DNA of 64,000 nucleotides from Pedobacter sp. ISL-64 (GTDB taxonomy: Bacteria; Bacteroidota; Bacteroidia; Sphingobacteriales; Sphingobacteriaceae). The notes under the pieces are model-generated. The model ran no database searches. It was given only the letters and a program-made list of their open reading frames with translations, and was not told the DNA's origin. Shown here one piece after another: positions 27,757 through 37,118 of this stretch. The stretch lies in the NCBI RefSeq assembly GCF_018613605.1, contig NZ_JAGGPU010000002.1, positions 372,001-436,000 of the forward strand, written 5' to 3'. The translations under genes and the position numbers were made by a program. Numbering within the stretch: position 1 is the stretch's first letter; the number at the start of each line of letters is the position of its first letter.

Positions 27757-27905
27757 CATAGGGGAGTGCAGTCCTGCCATTCGCTTCAATCTTTTTGTTT
27801 TGTGGATTCCCCATTATCGTCATTGTGAGGAGGAACGACGCGGCAATCTTTAAAGACGGAGGCAAAACAAAAAGGATTTTCGCTACTGTCAGGTTTATAA
27901 AGGAG
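27757..27905 (-). repeat. R1 dispersed repeat, copy g, with a second repeat nested inside
   Basis: On the minus strand: TATAAACCTGACAGTAGCG, AAAATCCTTTTTGTTTTG, then a CGTCATTGTGAGGAGG element (27813-27855), then CAAAAAGATTGAAGCGAATG and GGCAGGACTGC. The nested element stands where R1 copies are most variable. Confidence 0.65.
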
Positions 27906-27949
27906 GGGGCTGGATGGGAAACCAATTCAGAGCGAGCGGTATTTAACTT

Positions 27950-28096
27950 AGCGGGTGCAATAATATAAATCGCGGGTAAGTTAATATAAATCACGGGTGG
28001 GTTAATGTAAATCGCGGGTGCGTTATTATAAAAATAAGGTGCGTTATTGTAAAAGCCAAACGCAGTAATATAAAAAGCGGATGCCTTATTTATAAT
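27950..28096. repeat. Seven tandem 21-bp repeats abutting a stop codon
   Basis: Seven units of exactly 21 bases (27950, 27971, 27992, 28013, 28034, 28055, 28076), typical core GCGGGTNNGTTAATATAAA, decaying towards the gene. The last unit ends at 28096, one base before the minus-strand stop codon of the DUF4157 gene (28097-28099). The period is a multiple of three and the frame of that gene stays open through all units; read through, they give a heptapeptide pattern (F/I)Y(I/N)NAPA. Confidence 0.85.
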
Positions 28097-28414
28097 TTAA
28101 AGATCAGCTGCTTTTGATCCCATTTCATCGGCTTCTTTTTCTAAGCCAGCATCGTCGTTAATTGTTATATCTGGACTTAATTGTGTTGTTGGTTTAACCC
28201 GACCTTGTTTTTGCACCACCGCATGCCATGCCTCATGCGGTAAATGCTTTTCTTGGTCGGCAGCTAAATGAATATCCGTGCTTTTAGCATAGGTCAAAGC
28301 ATTTAATTGTGCAGGTTTATCCGAATTAAAATGTACTTTCACATCATCCATCGAACTGGCCGAAAGTGCTTCAATGCCATTTTTTAAATTATCGGGTAAA
28401 TTTTTCTTTGCCAT
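28097..28414 (-). CDS. Short DUF4157 (eCIS core domain) protein
   Basis: 105 aa, made up of one DUF4157 domain: GIEALSASSMDDVKVHFNS, then a thermolysin-like HEAWHAVVQ near 66-74 and a downstream EKEADEMG that would complete an HExxH...E metal site. The domain is known from toxins and cargo linked to extracellular contractile injection systems, normally at the N-terminus of much larger proteins. Here it stands alone with no signal peptide and no injection genes nearby. Directly after the stop, in frame, comes a 7 x 21 bp array. A lipoprotein gene is 46 bases upstream on the same strand. Confidence 0.8.
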   Translation of the reverse strand: MAKKNLPDNLKNGIEALSASSMDDVKVHFNSDKPAQLNALTYAKSTDIHLAADQEKHLPHEAWHAVVQKQGRVKPTTQLSPDITINDDAGLEKEADEMGSKAADL

Positions 28415-28460
28415 GATTTAGTTGCCGATTTCAATGCCTTTTATAGATCAAGGATTCTTC

Positions 28461-28916
28461 TTATTTTAATAAACCTTCGGAATTTACATTGTATCCTAAA
28501 ATTTTAATTTGGTCGTTTTCTGCAGTTAAAGTAACTGTTTCCTTTGCTTGAAATTTTGCCCTTTCAACAACATAATATAGTACATAATTTGCAGATGGAT
28601 TTGAGCCTCTGATTACTTTCGATTCCCAGTGATCTAATTTTTTGCTTTTTATCTCACCCAGCTTGTTAGCAGTTCCAGTTAAATAATCATTTAATTTTTG
28701 TGCGTTGGTTACAGCTTTAAATTGATTGCTGAGAAGAGGGCTTAGATTTTTCAAATCATTTTTCTCAACCAACGTATAAAACTGATCCGCTACTTTCTCC
28801 GCATCTTTTTTATCTTCCTCGCGGTTTAAATAAGTGCTGTTGAAATTACAACTGCTTGCAATAAGTAATAAGCTGAATAAATATAATGAAGCGTAAATTT
28901 TATTTTTCATGAGCAT
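28461..28916 (-). CDS. Hypothetical lipoprotein
   Basis: 151 aa (149 if the second ATG at 28910 is used). Signal peptide with lipobox ASSC, so a lipid-anchored periplasmic protein. The mature part (ADQFYTLVEKNDLKNLSPLLS, then a YYVVERAKF strand and KILGYNVNSEG) resembles small alpha+beta NTF2-like lipoproteins (DUF3887/DUF4019 style), but the match is by eye. Probably co-transcribed with the DUF4157 gene 46 bases downstream. Confidence 0.65.
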   Translation of the reverse strand: MLMKNKIYASLYLFSLLLIASSCNFNSTYLNREEDKKDAEKVADQFYTLVEKNDLKNLSPLLSNQFKAVTNAQKLNDYLTGTANKLGEIKSKKLDHWESKVIRGSNPSANYVLYYVVERAKFQAKETVTLTAENDQIKILGYNVNSEGLLK

Positions 28917-29228
28917 TTAATATTATTTTCTAAATATAGAAGATTATTTTTTCTATGAACAGTATAGGATAAAATTAAGCATGATAGGTATGTAGTAAAT
29001 ATTTGCATTTTTTAGGCGATGCGAAGGAAACCCTCTACCTTAAACCTTCCGCCTTCTACCTTTCTATATTCACATTAAAAAGTAAACAAATTAAACCATT
29101 GCTATATTTCTGCAGTCAATAGAATGATTTTAAATAAATCCGATTATTTTTGAAAAAACTTAACATAGGTCAACAACAGTAAATCGGGAGTTAATCTATA
29201 TTTGTATCAAATTATAAAAAACCAGAAA
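28917..29228. other. AT-rich divergent intergenic region
   Basis: 312 bases between divergent genes. It carries a CCTCTACCTTAAACCTT fragment (29028-29063) of the short pyrimidine-rich repeat and the yceI -7 box at 29197. Nothing else is recognised. Confidence 0.5.
29197..29204 (+). promoter_or_regulatory. -7 box TATATTTG of the YceI gene
   Basis: Exact TANNTTTG, 24 bases before ATG 29229, which favours that start over one at 29202. Confidence 0.5.
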
Positions 29229-29816
29229 ATGAAATTAAAAATTAGCTCAATTTTTTTATTAGTGGCAGTTGTAGCATTGTCAGCTTTTAAAAACCCTACT
29301 AAACCAGTAACTTATACTGTAGATGCAGCAAAATCAACCATTACTTGGGTTGGTAAAAAAGTAACAGGTTCTCACAACGGAACTGTAGCTTTACAATCAG
29401 GTACCTTAGCCGTTAACGGTAAAAGTGTAACTGGTGGTACATTTGTAATTGATATGGCTTCAATTAAAGATGTTGATGGAAGTGCTAAATTAGAAGGTCA
29501 CTTAAAAGCAGACGATTTCTTCGGTACAACTAAATTTCCAACTTCAACTTTCGTAATTACTAAAGTTGCTGGTTCAGGAGCAAACGTAACGGTATCAGGT
29601 AATTTAACCATCAAAGGTATTACTAAACCATTAAGCTTCCCTGCAACAGTAACGGTTAATGCCGATGGTACAGCTTCGGCTTTAGCAGGTAAAATCGTTG
29701 TTGATAGAACTAAATATGACATCAAATACGGTTCTAAATCATTCTTCGATAGCATTGGCGACAAAGCAATTGATGATAACTTTGAATTAGCTGTTAAATT
29801 GGTAGCTAAGAAATAA
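29229..29816 (+). CDS. YceI family periplasmic protein
   Basis: 195 aa. Signal sequence at residues 1-20, then the YceI lipocalin-like barrel: YTVDAAKSTITWVGKKV at the N-terminus, LEGHLKADDFF near 93, SGNLTIKGITKPLSF near 130. YceI proteins bind polyprenyl chains such as isoprenoid quinones. Codon use is strongly biased and a promoter and terminator bracket it, so it is probably a single, well-expressed gene. Confidence 0.9.
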   Translation: MKLKISSIFLLVAVVALSAFKNPTKPVTYTVDAAKSTITWVGKKVTGSHNGTVALQSGTLAVNGKSVTGGTFVIDMASIKDVDGSAKLEGHLKADDFFGTTKFPTSTFVITKVAGSGANVTVSGNLTIKGITKPLSFPATVTVNADGTASALAGKIVVDRTKYDIKYGSKSFFDSIGDKAIDDNFELAVKLVAKK

Positions 29817-29857
29817 ACTTCACTCAACCCTCCCCTTAATGGGAGGACTTGAAATGC

Positions 29858-29889
29858 AAAAGGTCTCGATATTTATCGGGACCTTTTTT
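29858..29889 (+). terminator. Intrinsic terminator of the YceI gene
   Basis: Stem AAAAGGTCTCGAT / ATCGGGACCTTTT with a short loop and six T, 42 bases after the stop. Confidence 0.82.
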
Positions 29890-30051
29890 GTTATGTGCCA
29901 GCTGAAGCTGGCAACAATGAATGATTGGTAAGTAAATCAGGTGAGGATGAATTTGATTGTGGTTCGGCTTTAGCCAACCGCAATTTAAGCAAGATAATAA
30001 ATCGGATTTTTTAACTTCAACTCGTACTAAATCCATAATGGATCTGTTTTA

Positions 30052-30100
30052 CCCTAAACCCTAAACCCTAAACCCTAAACCCTAAACCCTAAACCCTAAC
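30052..30100. repeat. Telomere-like CCCTAAA array (6 full units plus a partial)
   Basis: Six perfect CCCTAAA heptamers (30052-30093) and CCCTAAC. It ends one base before the minus-strand stop codon (30101-30103) of the MBL hydrolase gene. The mRNA-sense strand of that gene is therefore GGGTTTA-repeated and could fold as a G-quadruplex. The matching array is at 47200. Confidence 0.92.
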
Positions 30101-30868
30101 CTACCTAATCCGAAATCCGCCTTCAACAACATCAACAAAACCAGTTGCTGCGCTTTTGCCATGGTAGAACAAACATTCCCAGTTTTCTTCTGCTGCTCTT
30201 TTACCAAACTCCTTGCGTAATTCCATTGCCTTACGGCCATCGAAATCATATTTGGCAATAAAGTTTTTAACCAGTTCTTCAGGTTCAGGCAGTACATCGC
30301 CACCAAAAAATATCTTTTGTTTACCTTCGGTTAAAAGGAAAACCTGGTGGTTGGGACAGTGTGCACCTGTAAATTCGTAAGAAATGGTTTCATCCAATGC
30401 GCCATCGCCCTCTACAAATTTTAATTGTGCATTGCGTTGTACAAAATCGAAAATATCGGTATGGTAAGAAGATGAAGTGCTGCTAAATGCTGTTTCCCAT
30501 TCGCCTCGGTTAATTACATATTCAGCATCGGGGAAACTTAGTTCAACTTTATCATCTCCTTGTTTATGGATCATGCCCCCAGAGTGGTCATAGTGTAAGT
30601 GCGACATTAACACCTTGGTCACATCAGTAGGATCGAAACCTGCATTGCGAATATTTTTGTGCAAAATCAGTTCGCCATGGTCATCACTAAATCCTAAACC
30701 CGTATCAAAGAGTACAAGGTCGTTTTTCAGCTCAACCAAAAAAGGCTGAACGTTAATGAATAGCGATGCGGGTCTGTCTTTAAAATGATGTATGGCAGGG
30801 TCGAAAGGAACAAATTTCTTTGTTGCATCAACAGAATAGGTGCCTTCGAATAGGGTGTGAACTTGCAA
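30101..30868 (-). CDS. MBL-fold metallo-hydrolase
   Basis: 255 aa. Zinc-binding HLHYDH near residues 90-95 (SHLHYDHSGGM), a second His in GAHCPNH near 170, and FFGGDVLPEP supplying the bridging Asp. The layout resembles lactonase- or quorum-quenching-type MBL proteins, but substrate cannot be told. No signal peptide. The stop codon TAG is immediately followed by a GGGTTTA array on the sense strand. Divergent from the sulfatase gene. Confidence 0.82.
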   Translation of the reverse strand: MQVHTLFEGTYSVDATKKFVPFDPAIHHFKDRPASLFINVQPFLVELKNDLVLFDTGLGFSDDHGELILHKNIRNAGFDPTDVTKVLMSHLHYDHSGGMIHKQGDDKVELSFPDAEYVINRGEWETAFSSTSSSYHTDIFDFVQRNAQLKFVEGDGALDETISYEFTGAHCPNHQVFLLTEGKQKIFFGGDVLPEPEELVKNFIAKYDFDGRKAMELRKEFGKRAAEENWECLFYHGKSAATGFVDVVEGGFRIR

Positions 30869-30980
30869 AATGTAGATCTTTAATGTTTCTACAAAGGTAA
30901 CAATCTAAACTTGAGTATTTGTTTTGGTAAAAGCTTGGATACTTCCTTTTTTTGTAAAATATGATGCTTAAATTTCAGGC

Positions 30981-32306
30981 ATGAATCTCCGAATCTTAAT
31001 TTTTCTACTGGCTTGCAGTTTTTCGATACAATTAAAAGCACAGCAAAAACCAAACGTAATTATTGTATTGGCTGATGATATGGGTTATGCTGACATATCT
31101 TGTTATGGAAGTCCGCTGATCAAAACACCATTTTTGGATGGAATGGCTATGAGAGGAATAAAAGCTACAAACTTCGTAACCACCTCACCAACCTGTACGC
31201 CATCAAGGGCATCTTTGCTCACCGGAAGATACTGTAGCAGGATGGATTTGCCTTGGCCAATAGGTCCGGGCGATAAACGTGGCATGCCTGAAGATGAAAT
31301 TACTATTGCACAGATGCTTAAACAATCAGGCTATGCTACCGCTTTGGTCGGTAAATGGCATTTGGGCGATCATGGTGTTTCGCTGCCAAACAAAAAGGGA
31401 TTTGATGAGTTTTATGGCCTTTTATACAGCCACGATTATAGAGCGCCTTATGTTAAAACTGATACGACGATCAAGATTTTTAGAAATGCCAAACCAGAAA
31501 TCTATAAACCGCACGATAGTATTTTAACGAGTTCTTACACCCGCGAATCGATCAAATTCATTAAACAAAGTGCTACAGCTAAGAAACCATTTTTTCTCTA
31601 CCTGGCGCAAAATATGCCACATTTGCCTGTTGCTTTTGCGGCACAAAAAAGTAGAAAAACACCTTCTGCCGGTGGCGAACTTGGCGATGTGATCGAAGAT
31701 ATGGACGCCGGTTTAGCTGCTATCTGGAAGCAGCTTGTCGCTTCAGGACAGGCAGATAATACCATTTTTATCTTCACAAGCGATAACGGTCCGTGGATTA
31801 ATGCGCCACAGCGCATGTACGAGGATGATTATACCAAATTTTACCATGTGGGCTCAGCTGGAGTTTTTAGGGGATCGAAAGGTATTTCTTATGAAGGCGG
31901 CCACCGCGTTCCTTTTATTGTGTACTGGAAAGGTCATACGCTTAACAATATCCAGTTAACCAAGCCCATTTCAAATCTGGATGTTCTTCCTACACTGGCA
32001 GAATGGACCAAAAGCAAATTACCTCAAAAAGTTTACGATGGAGAATCAGTTTCAGCTTTGCTTACCACCAAAAATTACAATAAGCCTCATCGCCCAATCT
32101 ATTACCACAATTACGTTTTAGAAGGCGTAAAAGATGGTGACTGGAAACTGAGGATTACCAAAAAAGACAATAAAGAACTTGCCGAGCTGTACAATTTATC
32201 TTGGGATCCGGCAGAACGTGTGAATTTAATTGATGATGCTAAGTATGCCGATCAGAAAGCCCATTTGATGAAGCTCTACGAGGCCTATCCCGGAAATTCA
32301 AAGTAA
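30981..32306 (+). CDS. Secreted sulfatase (alkaline phosphatase superfamily)
   Basis: 441 aa with a signal peptide ending LKAQ. Starts with [17 protein letters not shown], in which the Asp pair binds calcium, followed by [14 protein letters not shown] near 73: the Cys in CxPSR is converted to formylglycine in type I sulfatases. KWHLGDHG and FTSDNGPW supply further active-site residues. It would release sulfate from sulfated sugars or esters; substrate unknown. No SusC/D pair or maturase is nearby, so it is not part of a visible polysaccharide locus. Confidence 0.9.
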   Translation: MNLRILIFLLACSFSIQLKAQQKPNVIIVLADDMGYADISCYGSPLIKTPFLDGMAMRGIKATNFVTTSPTCTPSRASLLTGRYCSRMDLPWPIGPGDKRGMPEDEITIAQMLKQSGYATALVGKWHLGDHGVSLPNKKGFDEFYGLLYSHDYRAPYVKTDTTIKIFRNAKPEIYKPHDSILTSSYTRESIKFIKQSATAKKPFFLYLAQNMPHLPVAFAAQKSRKTPSAGGELGDVIEDMDAGLAAIWKQLVASGQADNTIFIFTSDNGPWINAPQRMYEDDYTKFYHVGSAGVFRGSKGISYEGGHRVPFIVYWKGHTLNNIQLTKPISNLDVLPTLAEWTKSKLPQKVYDGESVSALLTTKNYNKPHRPIYYHNYVLEGVKDGDWKLRITKKDNKELAELYNLSWDPAERVNLIDDAKYADQKAHLMKLYEAYPGNSK

Positions 32307-32332
32307 TGGAGATAAGCTTAATGAATCATTAG

Positions 32333-32800
32333 TTATTTATTAATCTCGAAGGTTTCTACTTTTGATTTTTGTTCGTGAGTAATATATAAAGTGACTTTTG
32401 ATTTAAATTGTACGAATGGGAATTCAAGGTCTTTATTAATTTTCTCATTTAACAATTCATAAAAGTCCTTTAAAATGACGTCATCCTTAAGCATTATATA
32501 AAATGTATAGAGATCAATTTGTTCCATTTCTTTAATTATTTCATCCCAGTAGGAATAGAATCTCATAGGGAAAACAGAGATTAATTCCATTTCTACAATT
32601 TCTTGGACAATAATTTCAAAAAAAGGCATAAGGATTTCATCATTTGTTATCCAATCGCCATACTCCGTGCCTTCCTGAGTGATAATGCCATAATAACTGC
32701 CATTAATTGAAATACTATATGAGACAGAATTTTTATGTGGCTCAGCTTTGACCGTTAGTAACTGATCATTATAATTAATTTCAAAAATATAATCATCCAT
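32333..32800 (-). CDS. Hypothetical acidic protein
   Basis: 155 aa, not recognised. Soluble, acidic, rich in Ile, Glu and Tyr, no signal peptide. N-terminal half beta-like (FEINYNDQLLTVKAEP, SYSISINGSYYGI), middle helical. AT-rich compared with its neighbours, which may hint at acquisition. Stands alone and convergent with the sulfatase gene. Confidence 0.6.
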   Translation of the reverse strand: MDDYIFEINYNDQLLTVKAEPHKNSVSYSISINGSYYGIITQEGTEYGDWITNDEILMPFFEIIVQEIVEMELISVFPMRFYSYWDEIIKEMEQIDLYTFYIMLKDDVILKDFYELLNEKINKDLEFPFVQFKSKVTLYITHEQKSKVETFEINK

Positions 32801-32886
32801 TTTAAAGACTGTTAAGTTTCATAATAATATACAAGATAGTGGGTAATTAATTAAAAATGTATATTTACTGTTCGGAGACAGAATAA

Positions 32887-34587
32887 ATGGAAAAAAGATG
32901 GGTACTGGCATCAGATTGCAATGATGCTGCGATAACAAAAATAGCAGAACAACTTAATATAGATCGCTCACTTGCACAGATACTCGTACAACGGAATATT
33001 TGTGATTTCGATCAGGCCAAAGATTTCTTCAGGCCAGATCTGGAGCATCTTCATGATCCTTTTTTAATGAAGGATATGGATGTAGCTATCGCCCGCATCG
33101 AAACTGCATTGTCCAATCACGAAAAAATAATGATCTATGGCGATTATGATGTAGACGGTACAACTTCGGTTGCACTGGCCTTCAGTTTCTTTTCGCAGCT
33201 CACTAAAAACATCGAATATTATATTCCCGATCGCTATCTGGAAGGGTACGGCATTTCTACCACAGGGATTGATTATGCCAATGAAAATGGGTTCTCTTTA
33301 ATTATCGCCTTAGATTGTGGAATAAAATCTCTCGATAAAATTGATTATGCCAACAATTTAGGTGTCGATTTCATTATCTGCGATCACCATTTACCTGGAG
33401 ATGAACTACCTCAGGCTATTGCCGTTTTAGATCCTAAACGTGCTGATTGCGCATACCCTTTTAAAGAACTTGCCGGTTGCGGTATAGGCTTTAAACTTGC
33501 ACAGGCATATGCGCAAAAGCATCAGCTCCCTAAAGAAACTTATCTGCAATATTTAGATCTGGTAATGGTAAGCATTGCCGCCGATATTGTTCCTGTAGTT
33601 GGCGAAAATAGAATTTTAGCCTATTACGGCTTAAAAAAATTGAATTCCAATCCATGTGAAGGTTTACGTGCCCTGATGGAAGTTTCGGGCAAAACCGAAA
33701 ACTATAGCATTACCGATGTGGTTTTTACCTTAGGTCCGCGGATTAATGCCGCTGGAAGGATAGACCATGCTAAACATGCAGTTGCCATGTTGCTTTGCCA
33801 GGTAGATGGAAACGCATTAGAGCAGAGTGAACTGATTAATCTTAAAAATACTGAGCGTAAAACCTACGATCAGGACATTACCCGCGAGGCTCTGGCTTTA
33901 ATTGGCGAAAGCGATATCCTGATCAACAAAAAAACAACCGTTGTATTTAACGAAAACTGGCATAAAGGGGTAATCGGAATCGTAGCTTCACGTTTAACTG
34001 AAAAATATTATCGCCCAACAATCGTATTAACAAAATCCAACGGACATGTAGCAGGTTCTTGCCGATCGGTAATTGGTTTCGATCTGTACGAAGCTTTAAG
34101 CGGTTGTGCCGATTTACTGGATCAATATGGCGGCCATAAATTTGCCGCAGGCTTAACCATGCAACAGCATAATGTAGATGCCTTTGCAGATAAATTCGAA
34201 GAAATTGTATCGGCCAGTATTACAGATGAGTTGCTTACGCCGATGATCAGGATTGACGCTGAAATCGAGCTGGCGCAGATAGATGGTAAATTCTATCGTG
34301 TTTTATCGCAGATGGGCCCCTTCGGGCCAGAAAATATGGCGCCTATATTTGTTACCCATAATGTATATCTTGCACAGCAAGCCATGGCTGTTGGCGTAAA
34401 TCATTTAAAAATTAACATAAAACAACAAAATTCGCCTATTTTTGAAGGCATTGCATTTGGGTTGGCAGAATTTCAAAATCTTTTACAACCAAAGGTACCG
34501 TTTTCGGTTTGTTATACGTTAGAGGAAAACGTGTGGCGTGATAAGAAACGTCTGCAATTAAATATTAAAGGAATAAAAGTTAATTAA
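32887..34587 (+). CDS. recJ: Single-stranded-DNA-specific exonuclease RecJ
   Basis: 566 aa, standard length. DHH phosphoesterase motifs: YGDYDVDGT near 82, ALDCGI near 140, ICDHHLPG near 161, and the DHHA1 domain with GSCRSVIGFDLYEAL and QYGGHKFAAG. The 5'-3' exonuclease acts in recombination and mismatch repair. The ATG at 32887 follows a TATATTTA box about 20 bases upstream. lptB follows after an R2-type repeat. Confidence 0.95.
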   Translation: MEKRWVLASDCNDAAITKIAEQLNIDRSLAQILVQRNICDFDQAKDFFRPDLEHLHDPFLMKDMDVAIARIETALSNHEKIMIYGDYDVDGTTSVALAFSFFSQLTKNIEYYIPDRYLEGYGISTTGIDYANENGFSLIIALDCGIKSLDKIDYANNLGVDFIICDHHLPGDELPQAIAVLDPKRADCAYPFKELAGCGIGFKLAQAYAQKHQLPKETYLQYLDLVMVSIAADIVPVVGENRILAYYGLKKLNSNPCEGLRALMEVSGKTENYSITDVVFTLGPRINAAGRIDHAKHAVAMLLCQVDGNALEQSELINLKNTERKTYDQDITREALALIGESDILINKKTTVVFNENWHKGVIGIVASRLTEKYYRPTIVLTKSNGHVAGSCRSVIGFDLYEALSGCADLLDQYGGHKFAAGLTMQQHNVDAFADKFEEIVSASITDELLTPMIRIDAEIELAQIDGKFYRVLSQMGPFGPENMAPIFVTHNVYLAQQAMAVGVNHLKINIKQQNSPIFEGIAFGLAEFQNLLQPKVPFSVCYTLEENVWRDKKRLQLNIKGIKVN

Positions 34588-34599
34588 ATATTTCTAAGG

Positions 34600-34652
34600 T
34601 GTCATCCTGAGCCTGTCGAAGGACATTTCGACGAGCTCAATGTGACAGCCTA
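34600..34652. repeat. R2-type repeat (GTCATCCTGAGCCTGTCGAAGG)
   Basis: TGTCATCCTGAGCCTGTCGA then ATTTCGACGAGCTCAATGTGACA, inverted ends. Located between recJ and lptB. Confidence 0.6.
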
Positions 34653-34669
34653 AGAATATCGATCAATAT

Positions 34670-35410
34670 ATGATATTAAGAGCCGAAAATCTGGTTAAAA
34701 AATATAAACAGCGTACTGTTGTAAACAATGTTTCTTTTAATGTAAGTCAAGGGGAAATTGTTGGTCTTTTAGGCCCGAACGGTGCCGGGAAAACAACTTC
34801 CTTTTACATGATCGTAGGTTTGATCAAACCAAATGAGGGCCGTATCTTCTTAGAAGAAGAAGATATTACCGAAGATCCGATGTACCGAAGGGCGCAAAAA
34901 GGAATCGGTTATTTAGCCCAGGAAGCATCTGTTTTTAGAAAACTTACCGTAGAAGATAATATCCTGGCCATTTTGGAGATGAGCAAATTGACCAAGGAAG
35001 AACAGCGTGATAAACTCGAAGAACTAATCAACGAGTTTAGTTTACATAAAGTGCGTAAAAACCGTGGCGATTTATTATCAGGAGGTGAACGCCGGCGTAC
35101 CGAAATTGCACGTGCTTTAGCCGCTAACCCTAATTTTATCTTATTGGATGAACCCTTTGCAGGGGTAGACCCAATTGCGGTAGAAGAAATCCAAAGTATT
35201 GTTGCTAAACTGAAACATAAAAACATCGGCATTTTAATTACCGATCACAACGTGCAGGAAACACTGTCTATTACCGATAGGGCATATCTGCTTTTTGAAG
35301 GTAAAATTTTAGAACAGGGTGTTCCAGAGGTGTTGGCTGAGAACGAGATGGTAAGAAAAGTTTATCTTGGATCGAACTTTGTGCTGAAACGTAAGAAATT
35401 TGATGTTTAA
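34670..35410 (+). CDS. lptB: LPS export ABC transporter ATPase LptB
   Basis: 246 aa. Walker A GPNGAGKT near 38, signature LSGGERRR near 138, Walker [14 protein letters not shown] near 158 and a switch His in ITDHNV. The signature variant and the C-terminal VYLGSNF are typical of LptB, which powers lipopolysaccharide transport with LptF/G. Those partners are not in the window. Fits an organism with LPS, as does waaA at 61673. Confidence 0.94.
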   Translation: MILRAENLVKKYKQRTVVNNVSFNVSQGEIVGLLGPNGAGKTTSFYMIVGLIKPNEGRIFLEEEDITEDPMYRRAQKGIGYLAQEASVFRKLTVEDNILAILEMSKLTKEEQRDKLEELINEFSLHKVRKNRGDLLSGGERRRTEIARALAANPNFILLDEPFAGVDPIAVEEIQSIVAKLKHKNIGILITDHNVQETLSITDRAYLLFEGKILEQGVPEVLAENEMVRKVYLGSNFVLKRKKFDV

Positions 35411-35568
35411 TATTAACCAATTCTTATTCCGGATTTCGGGAATGAAAATGATAAACACAGCTAAAATTATTTCAGGTAAAAAGATCGGATTATTGTTGCA
35501 ACAAAAACAACAGTATCTGTGTTTATCTGTCAACATCTGTGGTAAAAATCAGCTGTTTATTTTTTAAT

Positions 35569-37086
35569 ATGGCATTTGTAAATTCAATTTTTACCTGGTT
35601 AATGAAAAAGCGGATCCACCAGATCGAGCTTTTTATGAAATATCCGTACGATGTTCAGGAAGAGTGGTTTCATAACTTGATTGATAGTGCCGAAAATACC
35701 GAATGGGGCAAACTTTACGATTATAAATCAATCTTAACTCCACAACAATATCAGGAACGTGTTCCGATCCAAAACTATGATACCTTAAAACCTTATATTG
35801 AGCGCATGCTTAATGGAGAACAAAATATTCTCTGGCCATCAGATATCAAGTGGTTTGCAAAATCATCGGGTACCACAAGTGATAGGAGTAAGTTTATTCC
35901 TGTTTCTCCAGAATCACTGGAAGAATGCCACTTTAAAGGAGGAAAGGATATGCTCTCTATCTATTGCAATAACCGTCCCGATAACCAGATGTTTACCGGG
36001 AAAGGTTTGGTTTTAGGTGGAAGCCATCAGGTTAATCAGTTAAACGAAGATTGTTTTTATGGCGATTTATCTGCCGTGCTGATCAAAAACCTGCCAATCT
36101 GGGCCGAATATTACCGTACGCCTGATATGTCTATCGCATTGATGGATAATTACGAAATTAAGATGGATAGAATGGCCGAAGCCACCATCAACGAAAATGT
36201 AACCAGTATTTCGGGTGTGCCAACATGGACCATCGTATTGGCCAAAAAGGTGCTCGAACTTACGGGGAAGCAGAATTTGCTGGAAGTTTGGCCAAACCTC
36301 GAGTTGTATATCCATGGTGCGGTAAACTTTGCCCCGTATCGCGAACAGTTTAAACAGCTTATTCCATCCAATGAAATGTATTATCTGGAAACTTATAATG
36401 CCTCCGAAGGATTTTTCGGGATTCAGGACCAGGATAACTCAGAAGAAATGTTGCTGATGCTGGATTATGGTATCTTTTATGAGTTTGTGGCGATGGAGAA
36501 TATCTGTGAAGAAAATCCAAAGGCATTGATGCTGGGTGAAGTAGAGCTGCATAAAAATTACGCCATCGTAATTTCTACAAATGGTGGCCTATGGCGTTAT
36601 ATGATCGGCGATACCGTTCAATTTACCTCACTTTCCCCTTACCGCATTAAAATTACCGGACGTACCAAACATTTCATCAATGCCTTTGGCGAAGAAGTGA
36701 TTATCGACAATGCAGAACAGGCCTTAACCAAAGCTTGCCAGGAAACCGGTGCCGAAATTAAAGATTATACCGCCGGACCAATTTATTTTAAAGATGAAAA
36801 AGCAGGCGGACACGAGTGGATTATAGAATTCGACAAACAGCCTAACGATTTTGAAAAGTTTGTAGATATTATGGACAGCACATTACGTGCGGTGAATTCC
36901 GACTATGATGCCAAACGTTTTAAGGATATGGCTTTAGCCCGCCCGAAAGTGCATAATGCCCCCGAAAATACTTTCTATAATTGGTTAAAAGCAAAAGATA
37001 AACTCGGTGGGCAACATAAAGTACCGCGTTTAGCCAATGAACGAAAATATGTTGATGATATTTTGGAGATGATGAAATCGTCTTAA
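35569..37086 (+). CDS. GH3 family acyl-acid amido synthetase-like protein
   Basis: 505 aa. The GH3 fold of the ANL-type adenylating enzymes is indicated by the P-loop-like SSGTTSDRSKFIPVS near 108, TYNASEGFFGIQ near 278 and YMIGDTVQF near 345. Plant GH3 enzymes conjugate amino acids to acids such as auxin; bacterial members have unknown substrates. Start at 35569 (MAFVNSIFTW) is chosen because an upstream extension from 35539 is low-complexity. Follows lptB, separated by a non-coding stretch with a TCTGTG repeat. Confidence 0.82.
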   Translation: MAFVNSIFTWLMKKRIHQIELFMKYPYDVQEEWFHNLIDSAENTEWGKLYDYKSILTPQQYQERVPIQNYDTLKPYIERMLNGEQNILWPSDIKWFAKSSGTTSDRSKFIPVSPESLEECHFKGGKDMLSIYCNNRPDNQMFTGKGLVLGGSHQVNQLNEDCFYGDLSAVLIKNLPIWAEYYRTPDMSIALMDNYEIKMDRMAEATINENVTSISGVPTWTIVLAKKVLELTGKQNLLEVWPNLELYIHGAVNFAPYREQFKQLIPSNEMYYLETYNASEGFFGIQDQDNSEEMLLMLDYGIFYEFVAMENICEENPKALMLGEVELHKNYAIVISTNGGLWRYMIGDTVQFTSLSPYRIKITGRTKHFINAFGEEVIIDNAEQALTKACQETGAEIKDYTAGPIYFKDEKAGGHEWIIEFDKQPNDFEKFVDIMDSTLRAVNSDYDAKRFKDMALARPKVHNAPENTFYNWLKAKDKLGGQHKVPRLANERKYVDDILEMMKSS

Positions 37087-37118
37087 CATATTATTGATTA
37101 TATTTGTTTTAGTTCACA

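Noticed and set aside
27713..27994. Minus-strand 93-codon frame
   Set aside because: It runs through the gcvP terminator, nested repeats and part of the 21-bp array; best explained as non-coding.
27950..28096. CRISPR array
   Set aside because: Units are contiguous 21-mers without spacers, and no cas genes are present.
30052..30100. True chromosome telomere
   Set aside because: The array is internal, only 49 bases, flanked by ordinary genes on both sides, and a second one exists at 47200.
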